Assembly (NCBI GenBank): GCA_964023275.1
Contig: OZ029916.1
Coordinates: 23,939,953 to 24,003,952 of the forward strand
Source of the DNA: Norana najaformis
Taxonomy: Eukaryota; Annelida; Clitellata; Crassiclitellata; Hormogastridae
Length of the DNA stretch: 64,000 nt
Direction: 5' to 3'
Of this stretch, positions 54,001 to 64,000 are shown in pieces (the first letter of the stretch is position 1; every line of letters starts with the position of its first letter). The translations under genes and the position numbers were made by a program. The notes under the pieces are model-generated. The model was given only the letters and a program-made list of their open reading frames with translations. It searched no databases and was not told the origin of the DNA.

Positions 54001-57000
54001 TATCCAAACGGGAAAACAGACCAGAAGGCAAGCTGCAAAAGGTGAGTTTTAATGTTACCATTGGACCTCATCTTATATATAAAATATGTATCTGTCTCAA
54101 CACTTGTGTAATGTCTTTTAAGGACTCCTAAGAGCAGTGGCATTTTCAACCTACTTTAAGTCACATCTTTTTAGATCTATTACATAGCCATGTTTCAGAG
54201 CCTTTTTGAGGTTCTTAAATTGGCACTATAGAAATAGCTGGATTCTTGAAATGCTATTAAGTAAACTACATAATATGTTACTGTACATTACAAAGAGTAT
54301 TTTGAAAGAGTGGAATGGAGAAAGGAAGTCCTCCAAAGATGTCACATGTGATTATCTCATCTGTTAAGAGGCAATTAGCTGAAATTACCGTCAAGAAAAT
54401 CTTCAGCCACAGCTTCAGCTGCTTCTTCTGCTTCTAGTGCGGCTACTTTAATGTTGTCCTGCAGAGCCTGTGGATTGAACATCTCCAGCAACTCATCTTG
54501 TCTCTTGCTGCTTGCATCAAATTTATTCCGCAGCTCATTTAGCTGGTCATACTGACAGAAAACACAAATAAGTAGCCGCAGTTCACTTTAATTTCTTAGC
54601 AGAACCTACCATAAATAACCATTAAATTCCATTCACACAAAAAAGCAAATACCCAAACAAAGTAATCTTCTGATGTTGAAATAATGACCTTGCACTATTC
54701 AGACTAATGCCTGATAAACCATCAGACACTACCATATTGGAAATGCACATAGATATAACTTTCAAAGAACATCCATTGCAGCCTATATCCACATGCTACT
54801 GTGACCTTTTGTACAATCAGACAAAAAACTCTTGCAGCTGGAGAAATTAATGTACTACGACTCCAGTTTATGCCTATTCACACTATTCACATATCAGTGT
54901 CTGCTGTTAGCAGAGGTACTTTTAAGAATGCATGGAAGAACTTGACCAAGTGTACTGTTAAAACTCAAAATAAGAACCTAAAACTTGGCTTAGATTTTAA
55001 TCTGCACATTATCTCTGCATGCAAATTTAGTAAAGAAAATGCAAAGTGCTTTGCAATACACAAACTATTAAAGCAAATGTCAACATGTTACTTAGTTCTA
55101 CAAAGAAGGCGCAAAGAACAGACATACAGAATAAACATCATTTTTAACCAAGCTCACCTTTCAATGTTGAAATTTACCTACAAAATAACTGCCTAACCTT
55201 TTCAAGAATTGTTCGTTTCTTTTCCTCAAGAAGTGCTTTCTTGGCAAGATTTTCTTCTGAAAAGACAGACACAAGTTTTAAAAATTCAGCAACAAAATAA
55301 TGAGATTACATCACAGTTACAGTCAAACAGGAAGTTAGGAGCAACTTAATTCAGAAAGACACATCTGCCTGTGTTGGAGAGAATGAGGCAGACAGAGGTA
55401 TGGATCATCAGATGAACATATGTTTCAGTGATCACGGTGCAAAGTGTACAAGAAATGAGTAGAAGAACAGAAATAATCATTTGTTCTGTGCTGGTTTAAG
55501 GGTGGCCCTTGCTCAAGGACATATGTGGGAGACTTAAATTTAAAATACTCACAGGAGGGAAAACTCCTGAAATGGCTTGCGCAAACACATCCAGCACTTG
55601 CATTCAGATTCCATAATTATGATAGATATTTTTAAAGTAATGCCTGCCTTCATTCTCAAGGTAAATTACACCACACTGCAATATAAATTCCTGCTTAGAG
55701 GAATAATAAAATACATATCTGAGTGACGATATGAGCAAATGATGCATGCTGCACTCACTAGCTTGTTTCTCGAGCTGCTCCCGTAAGAGTATTCTGTGGG
55801 CAGAGACCTTCTTCAGCTGGGGAAGGGAGCTAACCATTCCATATAGCTTCTCATCATCCTCCTTCAAGCTTTCAATTTCACTCAGACTAAAGAAAAATCA
55901 GAAAGGATAAATTGGTTAACTGGCTACAAAAAGTGTTCTCCAAATAATGGCTCTGTGAAAAAACTGGAGGTCATGGGTCAACCAGTATGAAGCAACCATG
56001 CCTTCATTTGGCATAATCAGAAGAAAATATTAACTATATCATAATGATAAATGCAACATGCAAAAGAACAGTGAATGAAATGATTGCAGATGATGTAATG
56101 AGATGTAACAAATTAGTTGCTTGTGTAAAATACTGCAAATTATTTATTATGCTTCCGAAATGTTCTCTAAAGGCACTTCATAAATGTCCAAATATACACC
56201 AGACTTGCTAAATTGTGTTATGTAAAAACAGACTGTCACCCAAAGCAAAGTGGGCATGATAAAATCTGTATAGCACCTTTGAGAACCTCTTAAAGTTTAA
56301 GAGTCTGGGACGTTCATTAAGTTTTCTCTTTGTCTCAGAATGACTGACTCAACATTTTTCTTTAAATGTTAGCTCTATCAGCAGCATCTATGCAAAATAA
56401 TGATGCTTCATGTTTTGTGCCAAATGTTGCAGAACATTATATGTGCATGCAACATTAGTTTCCTTACACGGTGTGCAGATGATTGTATCATCTTTTGGTA
56501 AAAAACCATATTTATCTTTCTAATCACCTTGAAAGACACAAATTTTGCAGATGATTTTTTTGCCAAACAATTACAAAATTAAATAGCAGAGCTAAATATG
56601 CCTATTTTGTTAATTTCATGTCATCTTCCTAACACCAATTGAGTTCTGTACTTGAGGGCCATGTCATAATGGACAGCCAATGAGGTACCAGACCGCCAGG
56701 TGCCAGTTCAAAACTTGAGTAAAGAAGGGCAAGGCTCATCTTCTTCCTGACACAAAGGTCCTTAAACTGAGGTGCACACCACTCCTGTGCCAAAGACATT
56801 CAGTAGAGAGGCCAGAACAAGCTGCCTATACATTATATACAATGCTGCTAAAAGCAGGCCAGACAAACCATCATCTTTTTGACATGCAGGTACCAGACAG
56901 ATCATGCTTTCAAGCTCATCTAGCAATGTGTAATTACAATGCATCTACAAGAGCATAATTATACTGAATTTCTCAATTGTATTTCCCTTCTTCAATCTGT

Positions 57001-60000
57001 TTACCTAAATAAAGATTTCAAAGTAGGATTTCTGGTGTCACTCAGCATGCCACATAGTGTCACATGTGTCATAGGGTGCCAACGCCTGCATACATACAAA
57101 CACAGATACATACATACCTCATATTGTCGAGCTGCGTAGAAATTGGTCTAATGTCAAAGAAGCCATATTCTGGAAAGTCGTGCTATAAAGCAAGGAAACC
57201 AAACACTTAAATCTGCCTATTAACATCACCACAGAAAGAGTACCAGCAAATGCTGATCAAGGTCAGCCATAGAAACTCCTGCAGAGCAAGCTAAAATCTC
57301 AGATATGTAACGATTCCCAGCCCATAAATGTAAAAACAATCACCACTTGTCACTTGATGCATGAACAAACATCAGTCTGAGAAAAAGCTGGCTAGGTGTG
57401 TAGAAGTTTCTAGTTTAAATTCTTTCAACAGCATAGAAGTTTTAAACTAACCAATAGTTTATATAAATTTCCTAAGCATAAAGAGTTAATAAATTCAAAT
57501 GTAATGTCAATGTCAAGTATAAAAACATATTTTACAGCACAATACCATAACACTTGAAATTCTGACCTGGAAAAAGCTACCAACCACATCTGTTGGGTCA
57601 ACACCGGAACTGATGTCAGAATATGATGGCTGACCAAGAGACTCGGGAGCCAAGTGATGTCGTGACAAGTATGAGGAAGGCAATGCATTCTGTGTAGACC
57701 ATGATCTTAAGGAAAAGCCACACGAACATCGATTTCTATCTCATAAGGCTAAGTAAGGACACAAAGCATCGGCTATTTCTATTATAAGAAACTGCTTGCA
57801 ACAGAAGTCCCTTAAAGTTTTTCAGTTTTATAGACAAAAGAGCTTCATTCTAGCATCATCTAACCAGAAAAAAGTTCACACAAATAATAAAGGACCTGAA
57901 AATTTGATCTACAATAATAATAGTCTTGAACTTGCAGGCTTTTCTAAAATTTTGTTTAATTAAAAATTAACAGTTTAACTTATAACCAATTAATAGAACA
58001 TCAGCAAAGACTAGCCACTCCAGAACATTTCTCCCCTAATTTTGGCAATCCTGATGGATCAACTTCACCTTTGATAAAAAAGTAAATACAGCTAATCATT
58101 ACATAATCTTAACTTTTCACCCTTTCTCTATTAGTTCCCATATGGCAGACAGCTTTTTACATCTAAAGTTGTTTCTGCACATATTCTGTAGTTTAAAGGC
58201 ATATTTAATTCATAATCAATTAACCTTTGCTTTCTCATCAGATGTTACAGCCACTATAAATAGGTATGATAATTGCAATAATAAAAATAATACTAAAGAA
58301 AATGACTCACTGTGCTGATGTAGAAGCCAATATTAGTGGTGGATTGCGTCGGAATTCATCGATGATGTCACGAATAACTTTACCAAGGTCAGAGTGAACC
58401 ATAAACTAAAACAATAAAAAATTGTCAATTGTATTATGTTTGTGACTCAAGATACTTTGGCATCTTGCAATAAATTACTGGTAATTACAAATTAAAACAG
58501 GCCGTTGTCAGTCTAACACCTGGCTTCAATTATTGTTTTGACATTAACAGAGTGACTTTATGAATCTCTCCTAAACATGCTTAGGATTCAGTCCATTTTT
58601 AATTCAGCAATGCTTCAAAGGTAAAAAGAGGCCCAGCCAGAAATCAAACACATGCATAGTAACAACCCGATGAAATCCCCTACACAGCTGGTACCGTGAT
58701 TCTGTGATTTTGGCCTTGACAGCAGTCTTCTCATTTTTTAAAGTTTTAAATATAAGCATGTAAATTATTAAGTTACAATTTATTTAGTAGAAGCCAACTA
58801 CATGTTCATAAACTGTCTCATTGCAATAAAGTATTAAGTATGGTCCTCAAGGTTTGATGACATTTAATCATGTGACACTTCATTACATGACAATTTATCA
58901 CCAACAGTTAATCATGCAGACAGTCAAGTGACACTTAATCACCCTGACAAAGTCACCACAGGTAAGCAGTGCATCCCCATAAGCAACTCATCGCTAGTTT
59001 CATGTTCGCTTTTTAATCCTAGCCCCTGAATCTCGCAGATTACACTCTGAGTCAGATGAAAGTAATGTATCATTTTAGCAGACTTTCATTTTTTATGCAG
59101 CTTTAACTTCGATATTGCACAAATTATAGCACTTAGCATAATTATTTCTCTCTGCTTTAGTTCTTACTGATGTGGTTAAGTGTCACATGATTAAATGTCG
59201 GTGTGATAAAACACCAGAGTGATGAAATATTGCATGATCAAGTGTTGCATGATCAAATGTCAGTAACTAGCCCTCAAAAATTCATTTAAAGCCACATCTC
59301 TACTAGGACACATCTTTTTGCTGTGGTTGTGTGATGAAGAGTGTTCACTTACATTATTCACTCCAGAGCAGCCAACAACCAGCATCTGTTCACTGATCCA
59401 TGGATGACTGGCTCTTGGTGAAACACTAACTACTGGTCTTTCTTGCGGAAACTGCGGCGGCAAAGAGCTGAAAATTAAATCAGACATCAATGCAGTTAAC
59501 ACAGGATTAGCTAGAATGGCAGATTTGTTATCTGACATCATACTTCATTCTGTTAAGTTTGATAACAGGAAAATGGAATCGATAACAGGAAACAGACTTA
59601 ATAATAGAAAACAGATTAACAATTGTCCTCAACCTAGGCTTTAGTAACAACCTTCTATCAGAAGAATGCAACAATCTATGAGACAATGCAGAGTCAGCAG
59701 TGTATGAAGATATTACGGCAGCTGGTATTCTGGACTTTAAAGGTCAAGCATTCAACTTGAAATTTAACGTTGAAGAAGGTGATTGGATGCACTCGACGAT
59801 GAAGAAGAACATGTAACAACACTAAGAGTTCTGTTCCAGCTAAAGTTTTATTTGATTAAAACTAGGATGTACCATACAACATCTCATTTGCACAGTCTTG
59901 TCAATAACCAACCAACGCACAAGTATCATAATAATGATGATATTAATGAAAGTGATATAATAATTATCAATACTGAAACATCTTATATCATTTGAGTGAT

Positions 60001-61547
60001 CAGAAATCAACATTTCAATTTTTGCCTGCTGTACATTTGGACACTTTAATGGTTTCAAGCATATGGAGAATTTTTCTTAAACTTTCTTACAAACATCTTA
60101 GACTGTGTACATTTTATTCGTGCACTTGGAACTGGAGTTGTTTCATCAGTGCATCAGTATCCATGTATATACACTTATTTATATGGCAAAATCTTCCAAC
60201 ATTTAGCAGTTCTGCCCAATTAAAAATGAACTACACACTAGCAGCACTTGCAATAGGCACTTGGAAAGTGTCTATTGCAAGTGCTAACTAAATCTCCAGA
60301 TACACACATACATTTATTACCAATTATAAACAGTAGTGACAAAACCAAAAAAAACATGAAGTGTTTCAATTTTTTACATGATACATCTGTGTCATAGCAG
60401 CAATATTTGCTTCTGTCCACATACATTTTAAGATAAAGTCTTGACTTTTCATCCACTGTAACACGATATTCTTGATCTCGTAAGATTTCCACAACTCTGC
60501 AACAAATAGAACAATAAAATTAGTTTCATCAAATGCTGCAGACGTACTTGTAAATAATGGATTCTCGAGTTGATTGAAAAACGAATCAGACTGCCAATAC
60601 AATTCAGAAGCCAAATATGACCATATGCCATGAGGTATATTGTACAACAGGTACTTCCTAAGCTTTATAACACATTACAGTTTTTTGACTACTTAATCGC
60701 TGGTGAGGCCACAGCTGGAATATTGCATCCGGATACGGAATCCATACCTGAAACATGACATACAACAAGAGAAAGGGCAAAGGAGAGCCACCAAAATGAC
60801 TTTGGGGGTACAAGGATCTGAGCTATGAAGAAGGGTTGTAAAGGTGTGGGACAACAACATTAGAGATTAGGAGCAAAGGAGGCTTAACTGAAGCTCATAA
60901 GATCATCTCAGGAAAGGAGGCAGTGCAATGGCAGAACTTCTTTGAATTACCACTGAAGAAGGCGACTCAAGGCCACAGATGTAGTTTAAGAAACAGAAGA
61001 AAAAAACAACAGAGCAGATTTTTAGTGCAAGAGCTGTGGACTTGTGGAATGAGTTAGATGATAAATGTACATGTACATGATTTTCTGTAGCAACCGTACG
61101 GCTTACAGCCTGCTCATTTTTCGTTGCTCACTATTCCTTGCTCAGTCGATGGACATATGGCGTGTTAACAAATGCATTACTTACTTTTCAAATCGGGTGA
61201 GATCATTTACCACCGCTGCCAGTTTTAATGGGTGTCACGCCATTAAACCGTGCTAGCCTGAGATTCAAATCTCTTAAATAGTAATGTCTCAGCTGACATT
61301 ATCACAGTCTTTAAGAAGAAGAAGTGAAAGATTGGCTATTCAGCTTTCCCAGTTAGTTTGCAGTGGTTCTAACACAGACTTGTGTCTTCTTAAACACTTA
61401 CGACCCTAGTTATGTTATGTTTACTACCAACCTTCCGTCAATGCTTTTCAGCTGTTCAATTTGCCTTGATCTCAGAGCCTGTAAAGCAGTCGGTTCTGGA
61501 AGATTATTTTTTTGAGGTCTAGACAACCAGTTGTTTATTACGTCCAT
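51006..61547 (-). CDS. VPS37A: VPS37A, ESCRT-I subunit, eleven exons
   Basis: Eleven minus-strand exons join without a phase conflict into 354 residues: 61547-61432, 60496-60425, 59467-59353, 58405-58311, 57705-57567, 57182-57118, 55886-55759, 55256-55198, 54551-54389, 53038-52989, 51068-51006. The N-terminal third is UEV-like (residues 63-72 ISLPPQFPQE, then RPVVSV and FMVHSDLGKVIRDIIDEF, as in human VPS37A). A short linker (DFPEYGFFDIRPISTQLDNM) leads to the Mod(r) coiled-coil domain (residues about 201-340: SSLPQLKKV, EEKKRTILEKYDQLNELRNK, ALEAEEAAEAVAEDFLDGKI). VPS37 joins TSG101, VPS28 and MVB12/UBAP1 to form ESCRT-I on endosomes, sorting ubiquitinated receptors. Human VPS37A is 397 aa; this one is shorter mainly in the Ser/Pro linker. 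Confidence 0.93.
51380..52128 (+). pseudogene. Decayed LINE RT in VPS37A intron 10
   Basis: Scattered frames recall an RT: IVKAINNRQVTALELLNH and SSAFDTSDHPISI early, then VINKLDYCNSIPTRLSKNTI and ELLEHVQNDTAILITGTGH (compare the usual SRLDYCNSIL.GLP ... LQ.VQNAAARLI). Many stops and deletions. Antisense to VPS37A. Confidence 0.65.
52131..52440. repeat. Five 62-bp tandem units
   Basis: Units start at 52131, 52193, 52255, 52317 and 52379 (CTGTTCTCAGTGGGTGTTTG ... GGTAAACGT) and are practically identical, implying recent amplification or active homogenisation. They lie in VPS37A intron 10, immediately after the decayed LINE. Confidence 0.97.
52720..52860. repeat. TA-rich irregular tandem tract
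   Basis: TATATATATA runs mixed with ATACTGTTTATATAT units. Located in VPS37A intron 10. Confidence 0.85.
52989..53038 (-). CDS. VPS37A: VPS37A exon 10
   Basis: KITIDEFNKTFMARRT, matching human KMEIDDFLSSFMEKRT. Acceptor TTTTATTAAG, donor ACG|GTAAGA. Confidence 0.93.
53039..54388 (-). other. VPS37A intron 9
   Basis: No gene recognised. A LINE-like tail (TTGGCACTATAGAAATAGC, about 54222-54240) is visible on the plus strand. Confidence 0.5.
54389..54551 (-). CDS. VPS37A: VPS37A exon 9
   Basis: Coiled-coil part of Mod(r): YDQLNELRNKFDASSKRQDE, then LQDNIKVAALEAEEAAEAVA and EDFLDG. Acceptor TTTTCTGTCAG, donor GACG|GTAATT. Confidence 0.95.
55198..55256 (-). CDS. VPS37A: VPS37A exon 8
   Basis: ENLAKKALLEEKKRTILEK, matching human RKNLLLEPSLEAKRQTVLDK. 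Acceptor TCTTTTCAG, donor AAG|GTTAGG, phases 1 and 0. Confidence 0.93.
55759..55886 (-). CDS. VPS37A: VPS37A exon 7
   Basis: LSEIESLKEDDEKLYGMVSS, then LPQLKKVSAHRILLREQLEK. This is the start of the Mod(r) domain, matching human LTDMNEQEEVLLEQFLTLPQ. Acceptor TTTTTCTTTAG, donor A|GTGAGT. Confidence 0.95.
55887..57117 (-). other. VPS37A intron 6
   Basis: No gene recognised. Contains ATAGCACCTTTGAGAACCTC (56273 region), related to the GCGCC repeat tails seen elsewhere. Confidence 0.5.
57118..57182 (-). CDS. VPS37A: VPS37A exon 6
   Basis: HDFPEYGFFDIRPISTQLDN M, corresponding to human DAFPELSELSVSQLTDM. Acceptor TTGCTTTATAG, donor AG|GTATGT, phases 0 and 2. Confidence 0.93.
57567..57705 (-). 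CDS. VPS37A: VPS37A exon 5 (linker)
   Basis: Ser/Pro-rich linker, SWSTQNALPSSYLSRHHLAP and DISSGVDPTDVVGSFFQ. The acceptor GGCTTTTCCTTAAG before 57705 gives the required phase 2; a second AG (TCTACACAG, 57681) would break the frame, so it was rejected. Confidence 0.88.
58311..58405 (-). CDS. VPS37A: VPS37A exon 4
   Basis: FMVHSDLGKVIRDIIDEFRR NPPLILASTSA, matching human FTMHSDLGKIIQSLLDEFWK. Acceptor ATTGTTTTAG, donor CA|GTGAGT. Confidence 0.96.
58853..59262. mobile_element. MITE-like element with repetitive inverted ends
   Basis: The left 100 bp carries GACATTTAATCATGTGACAC and repeated CATGACAATTTATCAC units. The right 95 bp carries their reverse complements (TTAAGTGTCACATGATTAAA, TGATCAAATGTCAGTAAC). 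About 200 bp of unrelated core lies between. No coding capacity. It lies wholly in VPS37A intron 3 (58406-59352). Confidence 0.7.
59353..59467 (-). CDS. VPS37A: VPS37A exon 3
   Basis: SLPPQFPQERPVVSVSPRAS, then HPWISEQMLVVGCSGVNN, matching human LLPPQFPQEKPVISVYPPIR. Acceptor ATTTAATTTTCAG, donor AAT|GTAAGT. Confidence 0.96.
60243..60285. repeat. 18-bp inverted repeat (hairpin) in VPS37A intron 2
   Basis: AGCACTTGCAATAGGCAC (60243-60260) pairs with GTGTCTATTGCAAGTGCT (60268-60285), one G-T type mismatch, 7-nt loop. Confidence 0.9.
60425..60496 (-). CDS. VPS37A: VPS37A exon 2
   Basis: VVEILRDQEYRVTVDEKSRL YLK, matching human IAEIQKDVEYRLPFTINNLT. Acceptor TATTTGTTGCAG, donor AT|GTATGT, phases 2 and 2. 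Confidence 0.94.
60690..61070 (+). pseudogene. LINE 3' coding fragment in VPS37A intron 1
   Basis: Plus-strand frames read LVRPQLEYCIRIRNPYLKHD, then QRRATKMTLGVQGSEL, KIISGKEAVQWQNFFEL (with a shift) and FSARAVDLWNELDDKC. This is the standard end of an RTE/CR1-like polyprotein (LVRPHLEYC ... VQRRATK ... FSARVVDLWN). Stops and shifts disable it. Antisense to VPS37A. Confidence 0.8.
61130..61285 (-). repeat. SINE-like repeat (copy C)
   Basis: Minus strand: AGATTTGAATCTCAGGCTAG, CACGGTTTAATGGCGTG, GCGGTGGTAAATGATCTCAC, then a tail with GTTAACACGCCATATGTCCA shared with 8265-8345 but not with copies A and B. Lies in VPS37A intron 1. Confidence 0.75.
61432..61547 (-). CDS. VPS37A: VPS37A exon 1
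   Basis: ATG at 61547: MDVINNWLSRPQKNNLPEPT, then LQALRSRQIEQLKSIDG, donor GGAAG|GTTGGT in phase 2. It corresponds to human LTSLQQQKQRLIESLRN. The N-terminus is shorter than in human VPS37A. Confidence 0.9.
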
Positions 61548-62089
61548 CCCTCTATGTGAAAACTATAACGCTAAAGCAATGCGTAATGGAAATTCCAAAA
61601 ACGGTAATCGAGTTCCTGACTAGCACCTGAAGAAACTGCTACTGTTAAAAACGCGTGAACGTAAGCTTAACATACATACTGACAAATAAATTTGGGGTTA
61701 ATAGTAACATAAAAAGAAGAAAATCAATCAGTAGCTCTTAGTGCATCGTTTTACTCCAATATTTACGTTTCCCCAAGCCAAGATCCATAAACTATCTTAA
61801 CGTAACCATAGAGGGTATATAATAAGCTTATCTAATAGAAGCGCCAGATCTGCTCAAGTAAGTAAGTAACATTCAGCTTTGTTGGCATATGTATATTAAT
61901 TATTATTATTTTAACCCGAGGTATATATGATCCCTCAGGATTCAAAAAAATCTCCGGAGAATAAAAAAATTCTGTGAAGGCTAGAAATCATCAAGATCTG
62001 GCGGAGCAAATGTATCGTGGAAAGCAACAGAATTGAAGCGCTGAATTGTGATATCAATGCGCTGGAAAAAAAACTGGTTTCTCTCGTGT

Positions 62090-62300
62090 CATCGATTATT
62101 ATTATTATTAGTAGTAGTAGTAGTGGTAGTAGTAGTAGTGGTAGTGGTGGTAGTAGTAGTAGTAGTATTTGGAATTCACAGCCCAGTTCAGTTCGTTTTG
62201 CCAATTCTTTGATGTCATTTCGATCTAAACTCAAGACACATCTCTTACAACTCAATTTTGCTTACCTGTCGTATACTGGTTTCTGGTTTCTCTTATCAAT
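62090..62300 (+). repeat. LINE 3' tail plus ATT/AGT triplet repeat
   Basis: ATT then AGT/GGT triplets (62093-62167), followed by IWNSQPSSVRFANSLMSFRS, KLKTHLLQLNFAYL, the usual end of a non-LTR polyprotein (WNSLP.S.R....L.SFK..LKTHLF). Confidence 0.7.
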
Positions 62301-62425
62301 TTGAATTCGACCCGGTTTCTCCAACGACTTGTGATTTTTGACTGCAATTTTGACTTGAAGCGATCTTCGACTGATGCCTTGAGTATTGTGATAATTGCGC
62401 TACAGAAGTCTTTTAGATTAGATTA
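62293..62425 (-). repeat. Interspersed repeat with GACTTCTGTAGCGC start (copy 2)
   Basis: Reverse complement of the repeat at 32855-32965: AAGACTTCTGTAGCGCAATT ... GTTGGAGAAACCGGGTCGAA. Confidence 0.75.
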
Positions 62426-62455
62426 GATTAGATTACATTAGATTAGATTAGATCC
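62410..62455. repeat. TTAGA pentanucleotide microsatellite
   Basis: Nine to ten units of ATTAG with one ATTAC variant, between two LINE tails of opposite orientation. Confidence 0.9.
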
Positions 62456-62459
62456 TGGC

Positions 62460-62600
62460 ATTAGCCAACTTCCAGGGTGATCGAGTCCGGTCGAAAACCA
62501 AGAGGGAAATTCGAGAAGGCACGAAAACAGCTGGTGCAGAAATTAAACGAGTCCTGGAGGAGATGAGTTTTTAATCGAGATATGAAGGCCAACACGAATA
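62460..62600 (-). repeat. LINE 3' tail fragment
   Basis: Minus strand reads SRLKTHLLQDSFNFCTSCFR, another non-LTR polyprotein end, facing the one at 62090-62300. Confidence 0.55.
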
Positions 62601-64000
62601 ATAATAATAAAATAACAATAATACTAATACAATTAGTAATACTAATATTGCGTCTACTACTATGAACGTTTGCCGGAAGAGGTTTCATGGTCTAAGGCAG
62701 ACGACAGAAAAGGCTCGCGATGGTCGAACCCTGAAAGCCAAGTTTGTTGCCGCTATACCAGTTTCACGGTTTCAAAGTTCTTAAAATTTCTAAAGACCTT
62801 TCTTAGTTCTCCAAGCTTTCCCGACCGCTTTCTTGCTCGAGTCTTTTCGCTTTTGTTTGCCTAGGCTATTCCTCGTGATACTTTTTGCAGTGTTATCATT
62901 ACAGTTGTTTACTTTGCAATTTCTGTGGGCAACTCTTGCCAAAACGGGTTTGATTCCAACACAATGGCGTCCCCCTCTAAATTAAATAGGGGTGCCATGG
63001 CCTCTGGATCCGTCTTTGTCAGTCACAAGATCATCGGTCAAATGCCATGACTTTTATTGATTAAGGCGTATAGAAATTATAATATATTTCACCTTTCATT
63101 CGGCTTTTCGATCCTTAGACATGAAACTTACTGCCAATGTTGGAACGAATATGATGACAAGTATGGGAATAGACTAAGTTAGCCTACGCACATAAATATC
63201 GATAAAATTTAAATTTAATTAAGTGAATCTATTGTTGCTCAAGATAACAGAGGATTTTATATGGACGTTGTGTCCTGCTTTTTCGTTTTCTACCACCGCT
63301 AATATCGTACGCGGCATACAAACTCTATTACAATTAGCTGATTAATTCGAGTTTAAGTTCAATATCTCTTTCGTCAGTCGTTCTCAGAGGCACCAACAAT
63401 AGCCTACTACATCAATCCAACAACCGTACAATCCTTCCTTACAACACATTAAAGAGAAGTAGACAAAGACTCAGAGAAGGGGAGACAGAGAAAACACATT
63501 CTCTCTCTCTCTCCTCTATCTGTGCCCTGTAGCTGTCTTACAGATAGCAGTCTGAGGGAGAGACAGAGAGGGAGAGGGAGATAGGATAGGGAGGATGGAG
63601 GGAAAGAAACAGAAAAGGACATGGAGAGGAATGAGGAGTTGGTTGGACCTATTAGTGTGATGTCACTTCATGTCATGACAAGTCAAAATGACGTCATTTG
63701 TTGTCTTAAGAGCATCACTTTCCCAACACTTTCGATGCATACAGGGCAGAACCTATTAGGCTAATAGCAGGCCCTAATGTGACTAGAATGAACACAATAA
63801 TGTCTGCCAAAAACCATACTCGTTGTGGTCTGCATATAGAAATTTTGTTAGATTAATTGCCACTGATAAAATGATGACAAACTGATGTTGGACCACAACT
63901 GCAGCTGATTTATTGACAATCAAATCAGTTTGTTTCTGTGCAATAGTCATTATACTCCCTCTGCCGAGCAGGCGCGAACCTGTAATCGTTGGATTACAGA

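Larger units (their letters stand above)
61548..64000. other. Upstream region of VPS37A, repeat-rich
   Basis: Should contain the VPS37A promoter on the minus strand, probably within a few hundred bases of 61547; no TATA or other element could be fixed. LINE and SINE tails occupy 62090-62690. 62700-64000 holds nothing recognised apart from GA/TC simple repeats near 63500-63600. Confidence 0.4.

Noticed and set aside
57567-57681. Alternative acceptor TCTACACAG for VPS37A exon 5
   Set aside because: It gives phase 0, which conflicts with the phase-2 end of exon 4; the upstream CCTTAAG site with a pyrimidine tract fits.
63690-63701. TGACGTCA cAMP-response palindrome
   Set aside because: A single 8-bp match about 2.1 kb from the nearest start codon gives no real evidence of regulation.
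63955-64000. tRNA gene cut by the window end (minus strand, GGTTCGCGCC and an anticodon-like CTGTAAT loop)
   Set aside because: The T stem pairs poorly and the loop is one base short; more likely a SINE remnant, and it cannot be judged without sequence beyond 64000.

Overview
The window is animal nuclear DNA. Its coding sequence is split into short exons with matching intron phases. It carries two recognisable metazoan gene families (VPS37A and a CABIT+SAM GAREM-like protein), and many non-LTR retrotransposon fragments, a MULE remnant, SINE-like repeats, MITE-like inverted repeats and very long microsatellites. I see nothing bacterial. The frequent palindrome GTAGGCCTAC and the repeat tails of the type GCGCTATATAAAT suggest a marine invertebrate, but I cannot name the species from sequence alone.

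Layout. 1-2.4 kb: two minus-strand exons that join in phase into a possible small secreted protein. 2.4-17.4 kb: mostly non-coding, with a long polypyrimidine tract (4.0-4.45 kb), a decayed MULE transposon whose end has become a 22-bp minisatellite (6.66-7.51 kb), and a roughly 494-bp perfect TATC array at 13.05 kb. 17.5-18.0 kb: a minus-strand terminal exon that may hold an Orange-like domain. 18-28.6 kb: no confident gene; simple repeats, two 18-bp-arm hairpins and a possible small terminal exon at 26.1-26.3 kb. 28.6-31.35 kb: one LINE interrupted by another, with a 38-bp minisatellite grown out of the inner LINE's coding sequence.

31.9-48.6 kb (plus strand): a five-exon GAREM-like gene (495 aa predicted; CABIT half-domain, proline-rich linker, C-terminal SAM). 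Its introns are packed with mobile DNA. Intron 2 holds a frameshifted multi-copy transposon-type gene flanked by 34-bp direct repeats. Intron 3 holds three LINE remnants, one of them split by a second LINE.

51.0-61.55 kb (minus strand): a complete eleven-exon VPS37A gene (354 aa predicted), an ESCRT-I subunit. It lies tail-to-tail with the GAREM-like gene, with about 2.4 kb between the stop codons. Its introns hold a 5 x 62-bp minisatellite, a MITE-like element with repetitive inverted ends, a hairpin and two LINE remnants. 61.55-64 kb is non-coding with LINE and SINE tails.

The two solid genes act in related signalling and trafficking processes in other animals (receptor tyrosine kinase/MAPK adaptor versus endosomal sorting of receptors). 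Nothing in the sequence shows that they are co-regulated; the adjacency is only an observation.
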